Assembly (NCBI GenBank): GCA_036675275.1
Contig: JAKFFG010000007.1
Span: 35,784 to 99,783 of the forward strand
Reading direction: 5' to 3'
Length of the DNA: 64,000 nt
Source of the DNA: Pollutimonas sp036675275
GTDB taxonomy: Bacteria > Pseudomonadota > Gammaproteobacteria > Burkholderiales > Burkholderiaceae_B
Below the pieces are notes generated by a model. It worked only from the letters and a program-made list of their open reading frames with translations. It had not been told where the DNA came from and searched no databases. The position numbers and the translations under genes are program-made. Positions 24,656-33,046 of this stretch are shown piece after piece. The first letter of the stretch is position 1, and each line of letters begins with the position of its first letter.

Positions 24656-25936
24656 ATGATTACTGATCACGATTACAGCATTGCCGCACAGCGTATATTG
24701 AGCTGGGCCGACATGCTGGCCGCTCATACAGACGTAACGGGCGAACTTACCTGCACCTATTTGACCCCTGCCCATCGGGCCACGGCGCAACAGATAGCAC
24801 AATGGATGAATGATTGCGGCTTTGACGAGGTCCGGCACGACGCGGTGGGCAACGTTATCGGCCGCTACAAGGGCGGCGTAGCACATGGGCTGGTCGCAAC
24901 GGGCAGCCACTACGATACCGTGCGCAACGGCGGCCGCTACGATGGACGGCTGGGCATCCTGGTACCCATGGCCGTGGTGGCGGCTATGCACGCACGTAAC
25001 GAGCGCCTGCCTTTCGATCTCGAAGTCGTCGGCTTTGCCGAAGAAGAGGGTGTGCGTTTCGGCGGCACATTCCTTGGATCTTCCGCGTACGCGGGACAGT
25101 ACGATCCGGCGCTGCTGGCCTTGCGCGATGGCGACGGTGTGTCGGTAAGCGAAGCCATGCTGGCCGCGGGACTCGATCCCGACGTCCTGTGTGCATCAGG
25201 CAACGCACCGGCCGAGGGCGGCCCCACCGGCTTGCGCCACTATTTCGAGATCCATATTGAGCAGGGCCCCGTGCTGCTGGAAACTGGCAGGGCACTGGGT
25301 GTGGTCAGCGCGATCGCCGGCTGCGTACGTCGCGTATTGGTTCTGGAAGGGCTGGCTGGCCACGCCGGCACGGTACCCATGGCACTGCGCCGCGATGCCG
25401 CGGCCGCCGGGGCAGAGATTGTATTGGCGGTTGAGCGCATTTGCCGTGAACGGGCGGGGGTGGTCGGGACTGTCGGCATTTTGGAAGTACCGGGCGGCTC
25501 TATCAATGTCGTGCCGGGGCAATGCCGTCTGTCGCTGGATGTGCGTGCCGGTAAAGACGAGACCCGGGATGCCGCCCTGGCCGCCATCGACGCGGAAGTG
25601 CAGGCGATTTGCCGGCGGCGGAATATTGCCTGGACTTCAACAGAATTGTTGCGCGCCGCGGCGGTGCCCTGCAGCGACGAGGGCCGCCGCCTTTGGCGCA
25701 AGACGCTGCAGGATATCGGCCATGAGCCTTTTGAATTGTCCTCTGGCGCCGGCCATGACGCGATGCTGATGGCGCGCGTTGTCCCGGTCAGCATGTTGTT
25801 CCTGCGCTGCGGCAACGGCGGCATCAGCCATAATCCACTGGAAACGGTCAGTGCAGCCGATGTGGCGGACACGTGCAGGGCGACACGGCGCTTTCTGGAT
25901 GTGCTCGCTGCCGATGGGCTGGCGCCTGCCGGGTGA
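24656..25936 (+). CDS. M20-family hydantoinase/carbamoylase-type amidohydrolase (allantoate amidohydrolase or N-carbamoyl-L-amino-acid hydrolase)
   Basis: The 426-aa metalloenzyme has the family order TGSHYDTVRNGGRYDGRLG (first His and bridging Asp), GFAEEEGVRFGGTFLGSSAYAG (Glu ligands), HIEQGPVLLETG and, near the end, SSGAGHDAMLMA with CGNGGISHNP. Such enzymes release ammonia and CO2 from carbamoyl or ureido groups, using Mn or Zn. The gene has GAGGTGG before its ATG and follows the GGDEF-EAL gene by 28 bases. Its stop codon directly abuts the stop of the next, convergent gene. Substrate choice between allantoate, N-carbamoyl amino acids and beta-ureidopropionate cannot be made here. Confidence 0.87.
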   Translation: MITDHDYSIAAQRILSWADMLAAHTDVTGELTCTYLTPAHRATAQQIAQWMNDCGFDEVRHDAVGNVIGRYKGGVAHGLVATGSHYDTVRNGGRYDGRLGILVPMAVVAAMHARNERLPFDLEVVGFAEEEGVRFGGTFLGSSAYAGQYDPALLALRDGDGVSVSEAMLAAGLDPDVLCASGNAPAEGGPTGLRHYFEIHIEQGPVLLETGRALGVVSAIAGCVRRVLVLEGLAGHAGTVPMALRRDAAAAGAEIVLAVERICRERAGVVGTVGILEVPGGSINVVPGQCRLSLDVRAGKDETRDAALAAIDAEVQAICRRRNIAWTSTELLRAAAVPCSDEGRRLWRKTLQDIGHEPFELSSGAGHDAMLMARVVPVSMLFLRCGNGGISHNPLETVSAADVADTCRATRRFLDVLAADGLAPAG

Positions 25937-27202
25937 TCAGCCGCCTTGCAACAGCTCGGCCAGTGTCAGCGCGACCACCTTGGTAGCGCCATTCAGGTCA
26001 TTCAGCCGCAGGTTTTCGTCTGTGTTGTGGCCTCGCGCCTCCATCAGGGTGCGCGGTCCGGCACCGTACAACACAGTCGGTATGCCGCGCTGGGTGTAGT
26101 GCCGGGCGTCTGTATAAAGAGGAACCCCGTGGGCCGGGATTTCTGCGCCGAAAAACGCCCCCGCGTGTCGCTGTAGCGGTTCTATCAGGCGGTCTGCGCC
26201 CGGCAGGCGTTCCAGGGGAACGGCAAGCATGATCCGTCGAAACGCCACGGTAATGCCCGCATGCGCGTCAGCCGCTGCCTGCACTACCTGGCGCAGCTCG
26301 CCTTCCACATCCGTACCCGTCTCTTCCGGAATCATGCGCCGATCGATACGCAAGCAGACCAGGTCCGGCACGACGTTTGTGTTGATGCCTCCGTGGATGA
26401 GTCCGACGGTAAGCGTGGGCGTATCGATGCCCGGCGTCGCTGAATGGCGTTGCGCCAGCGTGTCGCGGTAGGCGTACAGGGACTGCAGCACCGATGTTGC
26501 GGCCTCCAGTGCATCGACGCCTGTATGCGGCATGGCCGCGTGGGCCTGCTTGCCGTGTACGGCCACTTCCAGGTGCAGGCAGCCATTGTGCGCCGTCGTT
26601 ACGCCATACGAGAATCCCGCCGAAATGGCCTGGTCGGGCACCGTGATTCCTTCATCAAGCAGCCATTTCGGGCCGAGGTCTCCGCCGGCTTCCTCATCGT
26701 AAGTGAAATGCAACTCCAGCACGCCATTCAATTCGCCACCCTGTCGTGCCGCCTCGCGCAATGCCAGAAGTGCCCAGGTATAGGTGGCGAAGTCTGACTT
26801 CGATACGGCCACGCCACGTCCGTACATGACGGGGCCGTGTTCGGCGCAGTCGACGATTTCTCCGCCGTAAGGCTGATGCCGCCACCCCTGGCCGGGCGGC
26901 ACGACATCGCCGTGTGCGTTCAAGGCTATGGTGGGGCCGCCGGTTCCGAAAACCTCGCGCACCACCAGATTGGTGATCGACACCATGCCATGGGCTTGCA
27001 CCAGGGCTTGTGGAACGGGATAGGCTTCTACCTCAATGCCCAGCTGCTTCAGCAGGAGCGCCGTCTGTTCGGCATGGGGAGCGCAGTCGCCGGCGGGATT
27101 GTCGGAAGGAACACGCACCAGTGCTTGAAGGAATAATTCCTGTGCGGCACGCTGGTCGTCGACAAAATGGCTTACGGCTGTTGCGGTTTCGGTTGCAGGC
27201 AT
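25937..27202 (-). CDS. M20-family metallopeptidase (ArgE/DapE-like deacylase)
   Basis: The 421-aa protein has the M20 di-zinc motifs ALNAHGDVVPPG, MYGRGVAVSKSDFATY, HFTYDEEAGGDLGPKWLL and a C-terminal EARGHNTDENL. The dimerisation domain begins near HLEVAVHGKQAHAAMPHTGVDA. It should hydrolyse an N-acyl or peptide bond of a small amino-acid derivative. It is convergent with the preceding M20-type gene (adjacent stop codons TGA and TCA). Its 5-prime side faces a parvulin gene transcribed the other way. It is not in an arginine or lysine cluster, so a catabolic or detoxifying role is possible. Confidence 0.87.
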   Translation of the reverse strand: MPATETATAVSHFVDDQRAAQELFLQALVRVPSDNPAGDCAPHAEQTALLLKQLGIEVEAYPVPQALVQAHGMVSITNLVVREVFGTGGPTIALNAHGDVVPPGQGWRHQPYGGEIVDCAEHGPVMYGRGVAVSKSDFATYTWALLALREAARQGGELNGVLELHFTYDEEAGGDLGPKWLLDEGITVPDQAISAGFSYGVTTAHNGCLHLEVAVHGKQAHAAMPHTGVDALEAATSVLQSLYAYRDTLAQRHSATPGIDTPTLTVGLIHGGINTNVVPDLVCLRIDRRMIPEETGTDVEGELRQVVQAAADAHAGITVAFRRIMLAVPLERLPGADRLIEPLQRHAGAFFGAEIPAHGVPLYTDARHYTQRGIPTVLYGAGPRTLMEARGHNTDENLRLNDLNGATKVVALTLAELLQGG

Positions 27203-27357
27203 GGCGGCAATCCCAGGGGAAAGCGAAACGAAGAAGCGTGACGTACCCCGGCACTGTAGTGCAGGTGAAATTTGGATGCAATGTTGATTGCGGCATGCCC
27301 AATCTTCCTGCGCCGATTGATGTATTCTGTCTGATTCATTCAGAAGGAGTACTACTC

Positions 27358-27639
27358 ATGGCCCAAGCTACAGCCCGTCACATTCTCGTTTCAACAGAAG
27401 AAAAATGCCAGGAACTCAAGACTGCCATTGAAGAAGGCGCCGATTTCGCGCAGGTTGCCAAGGATAATTCCAGCTGCCCCTCCAGTCGCGATGGCGGCAA
27501 TCTGGGATCATTCGGACCGGGACAGATGGTCAAGGAATTCGACACCGTCGTATTCAGCGCCCCCATCAATGTCGTCCAAGGTCCTGTGAAAACTCAATTT
27601 GGTTATCACCTTCTGGAAGTCACCAGCCGCCAAGACTGA
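27358..27639 (+). CDS. Parvulin-type peptidyl-prolyl cis-trans isomerase (PpiC-like)
   Basis: The 93-aa single-domain parvulin matches E. coli PpiC in length and motifs: ATARHILVSTEEKCQELKTAIEEGADFAQVAKDNSSCPSS in separate blocks, GGNLGSFGPGQMVKEFDTVVFS and VKTQFGYHLLEV. It lacks a signal peptide, so it acts in the cytoplasm. AAGGAG stands upstream of the ATG at 27358; the longer frame from 27010 is antisense to the M20 gene and is rejected. Only 4 bases separate it from kdsA, suggesting one transcript and coupled translation. Confidence 0.9.
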   Translation: MAQATARHILVSTEEKCQELKTAIEEGADFAQVAKDNSSCPSSRDGGNLGSFGPGQMVKEFDTVVFSAPINVVQGPVKTQFGYHLLEVTSRQD

Positions 27640-27643
27640 TGCC

Positions 27644-28492
27644 ATGAAAACGATAGAAATCTCCAACCGGGTTTCGTGCGCCAATAATTTGCCGTTTGTG
27701 CTGTTCGGCGGTATCAATGTCCTCGAATCCGAGGACCTGGCGATGCGTACTTGCGAACGATACAAGCAAGTAACCGAGAAGCTCGATATCCCCTACGTCT
27801 TCAAGGCGTCGTTCGACAAGGCAAACCGTTCGTCTATCCATTCCTATCGCGGTCCGGGGCTGGAAGAGGGCCTGAAAATCCTTCAGAAAGTCGCGGCAGC
27901 CTTCGATGTGCCGGTTCTCACTGATGTACACGAACCGTCGCAGGCCGACGCCGTCGCGCAGGTCGCCGATGTGCTGCAATTGCCGGCATTTCTTGCGCGC
28001 CAGACTGACCTGGTCGTGGCATTGGCCAAGACCAAACGTCCCATCAACATCAAGAAGCCCCAGTTTCTCAGCCCTGGCCAGCTTTTGAACGTTGTTGAAA
28101 AGTTTGGCCAGGCCGGCAATGATCGCGTGCTGCTGTGCGAGCGGGGCACCTGCTTCGGTTATGACAATCTTGTGGTGGACATGTTGGGCTTTGATGTCAT
28201 GAAGAAGACTTGCGGCGATCGCCCCATCGTCTTCGATGTGACGCATGCATTGCAGCAGCGCGACCCACTGGGCGCCGCCTCGGGCGGGCGCAGAAGCCAG
28301 GTGGTGGATCTGGCGCGCGCCGGCATGGCAGTGGGCCTGGGTGGGCTGTTCCTCGAGTCGCATCCCGACCCCGATAACGCCAAGTGCGATGGTCCCAGCG
28401 CCTTGCCCTTGGCTCAGTTGGAGCCGTTTCTGGTGCAGTTGAAAGCGCTGGACGACTTGGTCAAGTCATTTGCGCCCCTGGAGATTTCCTGA
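27644..28492 (+). CDS. kdsA: 3-deoxy-8-phosphooctulonate (KDO-8-phosphate) synthase
   Basis: The 282-aa enzyme follows KdsA throughout: FVLFGGINVLESEDLAM, YVFKASFDKANRSS, RGPGLEEGLKIL, VLTDVHEPSQA, QTDLVVALAKT, NIKKPQFLSP and CERGTCFGYDNLVVDM. It condenses phosphoenolpyruvate with arabinose-5-phosphate for lipopolysaccharide core synthesis. An asparagine stands where metal-dependent KdsA enzymes carry a cysteine (GGINVLES), which predicts the metal-independent type. The chosen ATG begins the conserved MKTIEIS start; the frame upstream overlaps the parvulin gene. The usual pyrG and eno neighbours are absent. Confidence 0.95.
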   Translation: MKTIEISNRVSCANNLPFVLFGGINVLESEDLAMRTCERYKQVTEKLDIPYVFKASFDKANRSSIHSYRGPGLEEGLKILQKVAAAFDVPVLTDVHEPSQADAVAQVADVLQLPAFLARQTDLVVALAKTKRPINIKKPQFLSPGQLLNVVEKFGQAGNDRVLLCERGTCFGYDNLVVDMLGFDVMKKTCGDRPIVFDVTHALQQRDPLGAASGGRRSQVVDLARAGMAVGLGGLFLESHPDPDNAKCDGPSALPLAQLEPFLVQLKALDDLVKSFAPLEIS

Positions 28493-28529
28493 GTCGCCTG
28501 CTTAAGGCGGCAAGCGATGCACTCGTGTG

Positions 28530-30461
28530 TCACGGGGCGCTGCAGTGTACGGCCGTCTGTCCGACGATACCGGTTCTGTTGCGCCCTGAATGCTTGGCTT
28601 GATACAAGGCCAGATCGGCCTGTTCAAGCAAGGCATCCAGGGTCAGCATGCCCTCGTCAAGAAACGCCGCGCCTATGGAAGAGGTAAACCGCAGCGAGAC
28701 ACCGGAACGCAACGTCACTTCACTCCCGCGTATCGCATCATGCAAGCGTTGCGCTACGCCAAGTGCCGCTTCTCTATCCGTTTCGGGCAGCAGAATGGCA
28801 AATTCTTCGCCGCCGGTGCGTCCCGCGATATCGACGTCACGTACAACATTCATCACGATTGCGGCAAATTTCTGCAACACCAGGTCGCCGGCCTGGTGTC
28901 CGTGCGTATCGTTGACGTGCTTGAAATGATCCAGGTCCAGTGTCAGCAACGATAGCGGTCTTTTGTAACGGCAGGCGCGGGCGAATTCGGCCTCGCCCAT
29001 GTCCATGAAGTGGCGCCGGTTGGCCAGGCCGGTCAAAGGGTCGCGCCAGGCCTGTTCTTCCAGTATGCTCATTCGCGTCACGTGCTGCGTGACGTCCCGC
29101 CCTATGCTGATCAGGTTGGACACCTTGCCTTGTTCATCAAGCAGCGCATGCGCCGTCCATTGCAAGTGGCGCAAGCCCTCCAAGGTATTTTCACAAAGGC
29201 TGATGCTGGCGGCGTAAGGCGGATGGAACAGCGAATCGAAAAATGCCTCCGCCTTGGGCCTGTCTTCGGACACGACATGTTCCCAATAGTATTTCCCCTC
29301 CATGGACTCCAGATCCGTGCCGTAAAGTCGAACGAAGGCGGGGTTGACATAGGTATAGACGCCACTGGCATCCAGCTTGACCACCACGTCCTTGGTATTT
29401 TCGACAATGAGCCGGTGGTTTTCTTCGCTGGCCCGCAAGGCGCTATGGGCCTGGGCTTCCTTGCGATCGAACGCGCGTTCCCGGCGCTGGTAGGCATAGA
29501 GGCCTGATACGGTCACCAGCGAAATTAGCAGAAAGAGCCCGCCCTGGAGCAATGCGCTTTGATTCCAGGAAGAGAACACGGCCTCGATCTGGCGCCCTGT
29601 CGCAATAACCAGCGCCTTGTCCATACGCAGCTCGGTTGGATCAATGGTGTGCTGGGCCACCATCTGCCCGCCGTCGTGGCCATGCAACGTCCCGGTAAGC
29701 ACCGTCGTGGTTTTCCCGCTTTGCAGGTGCTGCGTGAAGAATGTGCCGGGCCGCGCCAGGTTGGCGCCGGCAAGCCCGTCATGCTTGGGCTCGCTCAGGA
29801 ATATGGCGCCATCCGCGTGGACTGTCGCGTCCCACATATCGGGCGCATAGAGCACCGACGCCATCAGGGTCTGGAAATAGTCGCTGTTGAGGGTGGCAAA
29901 AACGATGCCCTTGAACTCGCCTCGCGGGCCGAGCGCCGTGCGCACAACATTGATGACGACTGAACCGAAAACACTTTGATAGGGAGCCGAGATGTACAGA
30001 GTTTCGCCATTGGCTTGCCACTTGGCTGTCTGGAAGTAATTCCGATAGCTTAAGTTCGTGCCAAGCACGCCTACTCGATTCGACGCAATCAGAATGCCGT
30101 CGGCATCAAGAATGCCCATGTCGCGGATGCCGGGCATGGCGCGAACGATGGCGCGAATATATTCGATGTGTGTTTGTCTATCGTAGGCATCCCGCCATAC
30201 AGACAAGTCGCCCAGCAATGCTTCCAGCGCGCGATTGGCGGTGGCCAGCTGCTGCTCCATGTTCAGGGCAACGATGCGTGCCTGCGTCGACAGCCTGTCG
30301 CGCTCGCGCGCTTCGGTCCTGCCGTAGTCCAGAAACAGATTGAACGCGATGGCGCCACCCAGCAGGCCCAGCGCCAGAAGCAGCGCGAACCACTGGATCA
30401 GAACCCTTCTTTTCGCTCTTTTGGAAAGCGAGTGGCGCTCGGATTGGGCGGTAGATTGCAT
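28530..30461 (-). CDS. dCache-PAS-GGDEF membrane diguanylate cyclase
   Basis: The 643-aa protein has transmembrane helices at about 20-43 and 303-324 enclosing a large periplasmic dCache-like sensor domain. A PAS domain (about 345-460) and a GGDEF domain follow, with GGEEF at 550-554, the I-site RDVD at 541-544 and metal-binding DLDHFKHVNDTHGH. It should make c-di-GMP from GTP and show product inhibition. The dCache region contains the family features FQTAKWQANGETLYISAPYQS and NSDYFQTLM and probably binds an amino acid or small acid. It is convergent with kdsA and lies downstream of tag. It stands 6 kb from the other c-di-GMP gene. Confidence 0.93.
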   Translation of the reverse strand: MQSTAQSERHSLSKRAKRRVLIQWFALLLALGLLGGAIAFNLFLDYGRTEARERDRLSTQARIVALNMEQQLATANRALEALLGDLSVWRDAYDRQTHIEYIRAIVRAMPGIRDMGILDADGILIASNRVGVLGTNLSYRNYFQTAKWQANGETLYISAPYQSVFGSVVINVVRTALGPRGEFKGIVFATLNSDYFQTLMASVLYAPDMWDATVHADGAIFLSEPKHDGLAGANLARPGTFFTQHLQSGKTTTVLTGTLHGHDGGQMVAQHTIDPTELRMDKALVIATGRQIEAVFSSWNQSALLQGGLFLLISLVTVSGLYAYQRRERAFDRKEAQAHSALRASEENHRLIVENTKDVVVKLDASGVYTYVNPAFVRLYGTDLESMEGKYYWEHVVSEDRPKAEAFFDSLFHPPYAASISLCENTLEGLRHLQWTAHALLDEQGKVSNLISIGRDVTQHVTRMSILEEQAWRDPLTGLANRRHFMDMGEAEFARACRYKRPLSLLTLDLDHFKHVNDTHGHQAGDLVLQKFAAIVMNVVRDVDIAGRTGGEEFAILLPETDREAALGVAQRLHDAIRGSEVTLRSGVSLRFTSSIGAAFLDEGMLTLDALLEQADLALYQAKHSGRNRTGIVGQTAVHCSAP

Positions 30462-30574
30462 TACTGATATGGTAATGAAAATCCAGACGCCATGCGCCGA
30501 TTAGACTTGCCGCCAGGGCAAGAGGAGCGGATCTGTTTCGTTTAACCTACAAGAATCGCTCGGTGCTGGTGCCG

Positions 30575-31156
30575 TCAGCCTTGTGCGGCTGCCAGTGCTG
30601 GATACCGGTGGCAGTCGGTCGTGTGGTCCATGATGCATCCCACGGCTTGAAGATAGGAATAGCAGATCGTCGGGCCGACGAAATTGAACCCGGCCTTCTT
30701 CAATACCCGGCTCATGGTTTCAGCCTGGGGGGTAAGAACCGGGACGTCTGCAAGCAGCCGGTGGTGGTTGACCTTGGGAATGCCGTCGACAAAAGACCAT
30801 ATGAGCGCAACGGGGTCGTCCAGCTTGAGCCATGCCTGGGCATTTTGCCGGGCCGATTTAAGCTTGAGCCGGTTGCGTATGATGCCGGGATCCTGCATGA
30901 GCGTATCGATATAGTCGTCGCTCATGGCGGCCAGTTTTTCGGCATCGAAATTGAAGAGAACTTCGCGATAGTGAGCGCGCTTTTTGAGCACTGTGATCCA
31001 CGACAGCCCTGCCTGGAAACCTTCGAGCAGCAGCATTTCGAACAGGTGGCGGGGATCGTGCGACGGCACGCCCCATTCTGTATCGTGATAGGCGATGTAG
31101 GCCGGGTCGTCTGTGCACCAGCCACATCGCTTGAACGATGACTGCAACTCAGCCAC
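30575..31156 (-). CDS. tag: DNA-3-methyladenine glycosylase I
   Basis: The 193-aa protein matches Tag closely: KRCGWCTDDPAYIAYHDTEWGVP at the start (split as CGWC and YHDTEWG), LEGFQAGLSW and VGPTICYSYLQAVGCIMDH with the terminal DHTTDCHRYP. It excises 3-methyladenine and 3-methylguanine from alkylated DNA. Conserved Cys and His residues at both ends are the zinc ligands of the family. No ATG lies at the right place: the start is inferred as GTG at 31156 (TTG at 31147 is an alternative), which overlaps the stop of the upstream heavy-metal-domain gene by a few bases. An ATG much further upstream would overlap that gene entirely. Confidence 0.88.
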   Translation of the reverse strand: MAELQSSFKRCGWCTDDPAYIAYHDTEWGVPSHDPRHLFEMLLLEGFQAGLSWITVLKKRAHYREVLFNFDAEKLAAMSDDYIDTLMQDPGIIRNRLKLKSARQNAQAWLKLDDPVALIWSFVDGIPKVNHHRLLADVPVLTPQAETMSRVLKKAGFNFVGPTICYSYLQAVGCIMDHTTDCHRYPALAAAQG

Positions 31157-31403
31157 CGCAGCCGCCGCAGCAGGCGCCATCTTCGCCATGAACTGGCTTG
31201 GCAATGCTGTAACCCGCGTCTTGCACGGCAACTTGCAGGCGCTGGGTCGATACCACGTCTTCGTCGTAAGAAACTGTAGCCTTGCTGTCGTCAAAAGATA
31301 CGCTTGCATTGCTGACGCCGTTGACAGCCTTCAACGCCTGGGTCAGTACAACTGCGCAGTTCTCGTTTTTAAGGCCGGCCAGTTTAAGCATTCCTATTTG
31401 CAT
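31149..31403 (-). CDS. Heavy-metal-associated (HMA) domain protein with degenerate metal motif and Cys-rich tail
   Basis: The 84-aa protein has the ferredoxin-like HMA pattern MLKLAGLKNENCAVVLTQALKAV, GVSNASVSFDDSKATVSYDEDVV and LQVAVQDAGYSI. The normal GMTCxxC copper site is reduced to GLKNENC with a single cysteine. The protein ends in ACCGGCGG, adding three cysteines that could take over metal binding. AAGGA lies six bases before the ATG at 31403. The distal gene tag overlaps its stop. A copper-chaperone or metal-buffer role is inferred. No copper ATPase is nearby. Confidence 0.85.
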   Translation of the reverse strand: MQIGMLKLAGLKNENCAVVLTQALKAVNGVSNASVSFDDSKATVSYDEDVVSTQRLQVAVQDAGYSIAKPVHGEDGACCGGCGG

Positions 31404-31476
31404 CACTATTCCTTGCGGGATTCGGGGAAGGGAAGAGTCGGAGCGAGATTTTTAAGCGCTCCGATAAAGATGCATA

Positions 31477-32121
31477 TTAAATAGATCTTATCTTTTTCGC
31501 AAGCTCCCACCACTGCTTAACGCAAGGCCGGGCGGCCTGCCGGTCGACGTACGCCTTCACTTTGGCCGGAACCGGGTCGCCGTTGGCGCACAGCCTGTTC
31601 AGCATGACGGAAAAATCCACATCGGCGATCGACCATGACCCAAAAAGATGATTTCCCTGGTCGTCGATAAGCTGGTCGGCCACGATCAGAAGTTTTTCGA
31701 CCGCCTGCTGACCCTGCGGGGTCAAGGGGGCTGGATTCTTTGCGCCGAAAATCACGGTGGTAGGGCGCTCTTCGCGCAGTGCGCCAAGGTCGCTGCGCAC
31801 CCATGCCTGTATTTGGCGGGCATGCGCTCTCTGTTCGAGGGAGGCCGGATACACACTGGGATAGTTCGGAGCCGGAAAAGCTTCTTCCAGGTATTCGACT
31901 ATGGCCGATGACTCGGACAAGGAAAAGTCGCCCGCGACCAGCGCCGGTACGCGCGAGGTCAGCGAAAGCCGCGTGTAGTCTTGGGCGAGGTGTTCGCCGG
32001 CCGCCAGGTCGACCGTGCGCAATTCAAAAGGCACGCCTTTCTCGATTAGTGTTGCATAGACTGACAGGGCGTAAGGGCTGGAATACTGGCTGTTGGCGTA
32101 CAGAATCACAGGTTGGCTCAT
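31477..32121 (-). CDS. Glutathione S-transferase (YfcF-like)
   Basis: The 214-aa protein closely follows E. coli YfcF in pattern: SPYALSVYATLIEKGVPFELRTVDLAAGEHL in the thioredoxin fold, SRVPALVAGDFSLSESSAIVEYLEE (the glutathione-binding SES), then ARQIQAWVRSDLGALREERPTTV and FGSWSIADVDFSVMLNRLCANGD in the helical domain. YfcF has glutathione-dependent peroxidase activity. The ATG at 32121 has GGAAG upstream and replaces the longer frame to 32172. The gene lies between the nas operon end and the HMA gene, on the same strand. Confidence 0.9.
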   Translation of the reverse strand: MSQPVILYANSQYSSPYALSVYATLIEKGVPFELRTVDLAAGEHLAQDYTRLSLTSRVPALVAGDFSLSESSAIVEYLEEAFPAPNYPSVYPASLEQRAHARQIQAWVRSDLGALREERPTTVIFGAKNPAPLTPQGQQAVEKLLIVADQLIDDQGNHLFGSWSIADVDFSVMLNRLCANGDPVPAKVKAYVDRQAARPCVKQWWELAKKIRSI

Positions 32122-32248
32122 GGTGCTTCCAAGGCAAAGTTCACAGTTAAAAAAGTGCGGGCGGCGCAGCAAGAGAGTGTTAGGCAGCCTCGCCGTTGTA
32201 GTCTGATGTAGTGTAGATATAAACCTTGCCCAGTGATAGCAGGATTTA

Positions 32249-33046
32249 TCAGGCCGAACGTTGCGCCTGCCCGGGTCTCGTTACGCTGTCGGCCTGCGCC
32301 TGGCGGTGGCGCACGACTTCGCCCAGGACAATGACGGCCGGACTGCCCAGTTGATAGGCTTCGATATCCCTGCCAAGGTGGACCAGGGTGGTCGCAATAT
32401 GCCTTTGGGCGGCGCACGACACATGCTGGACGACCGCCACCGGAAGCGTGGGGGCGAATCCTGCCGCCATCAGTTCTGCGGCGAGCTGTCCAGCGTTGGC
32501 CATGCCCATGTAGCAGACTATGGTCAGGCCGCTTTCCGCCAGCGCTTGCCAGTCGGGGCGCGCGCCATCGACGGTATGCGCCGTAACCAGCGTTACGCCG
32601 CGCGCTACCTCGCGATGCGTCAGGGGTAGCCCCAGCGCACTGCCCACCGCCAGGCCCGCCGTCAGGCCGCTGACACTTTCCACATCAATACCGCGTTGAC
32701 CCAGCCACGCCATTTCTTCGCCGCCCCGGCCGAATATAAAGGGGTCGCCTCCCTTCAACCGCGCAACGACATGGCCGCCGCGGGCGTAACGAGCCATGAG
32801 CCGCAGGATAAAGTCTTGCGGCGTCGAGGCGCAGCCGCCTCGCTTGCCGACTTTGACGATGCGCGTGCCGCTCGGGGCCAGCGCCAGGATATCCGGGCCG
32901 ACCAGGTCGTCGACCAGCCACACTGTACATTCCTTGAGCACTCGCGCCGCTTTCAGCGTGAGCAGCTCGACATCGCCGGGTCCGGCGCCGACCAGCCATA
33001 CTTTGCCGGTTGAGTGCGGCCTGCGTGCGGCGATAGATGAGTTCAT
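32249..33046 (-). CDS. cobA: Uroporphyrinogen-III C-methyltransferase (SUMT)
   Basis: The 265-aa enzyme has the SUMT fingerprints VWLVGAGPGDVELLTLKA, VVARLKGGDPFIFGRGGEE, VSGLTAGLAVGSALGLPLTHR and ATLVHLG-type segments. It makes precorrin-2 from uroporphyrinogen III with two S-adenosylmethionines. Its ATG overlaps the nasA stop by 4 bases (ATGA), and AGGAG lies eight bases upstream. As last gene of the nrt-nas operon it supplies the siroheme branch needed by NirB under the same nitrogen control. It lacks the CysG oxidase/ferrochelatase domain, so that step is encoded elsewhere. Confidence 0.94.
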   Translation of the reverse strand: MNSSIAARRPHSTGKVWLVGAGPGDVELLTLKAARVLKECTVWLVDDLVGPDILALAPSGTRIVKVGKRGGCASTPQDFILRLMARYARGGHVVARLKGGDPFIFGRGGEEMAWLGQRGIDVESVSGLTAGLAVGSALGLPLTHREVARGVTLVTAHTVDGARPDWQALAESGLTIVCYMGMANAGQLAAELMAAGFAPTLPVAVVQHVSCAAQRHIATTLVHLGRDIEAYQLGSPAVIVLGEVVRHRQAQADSVTRPGQAQRSA

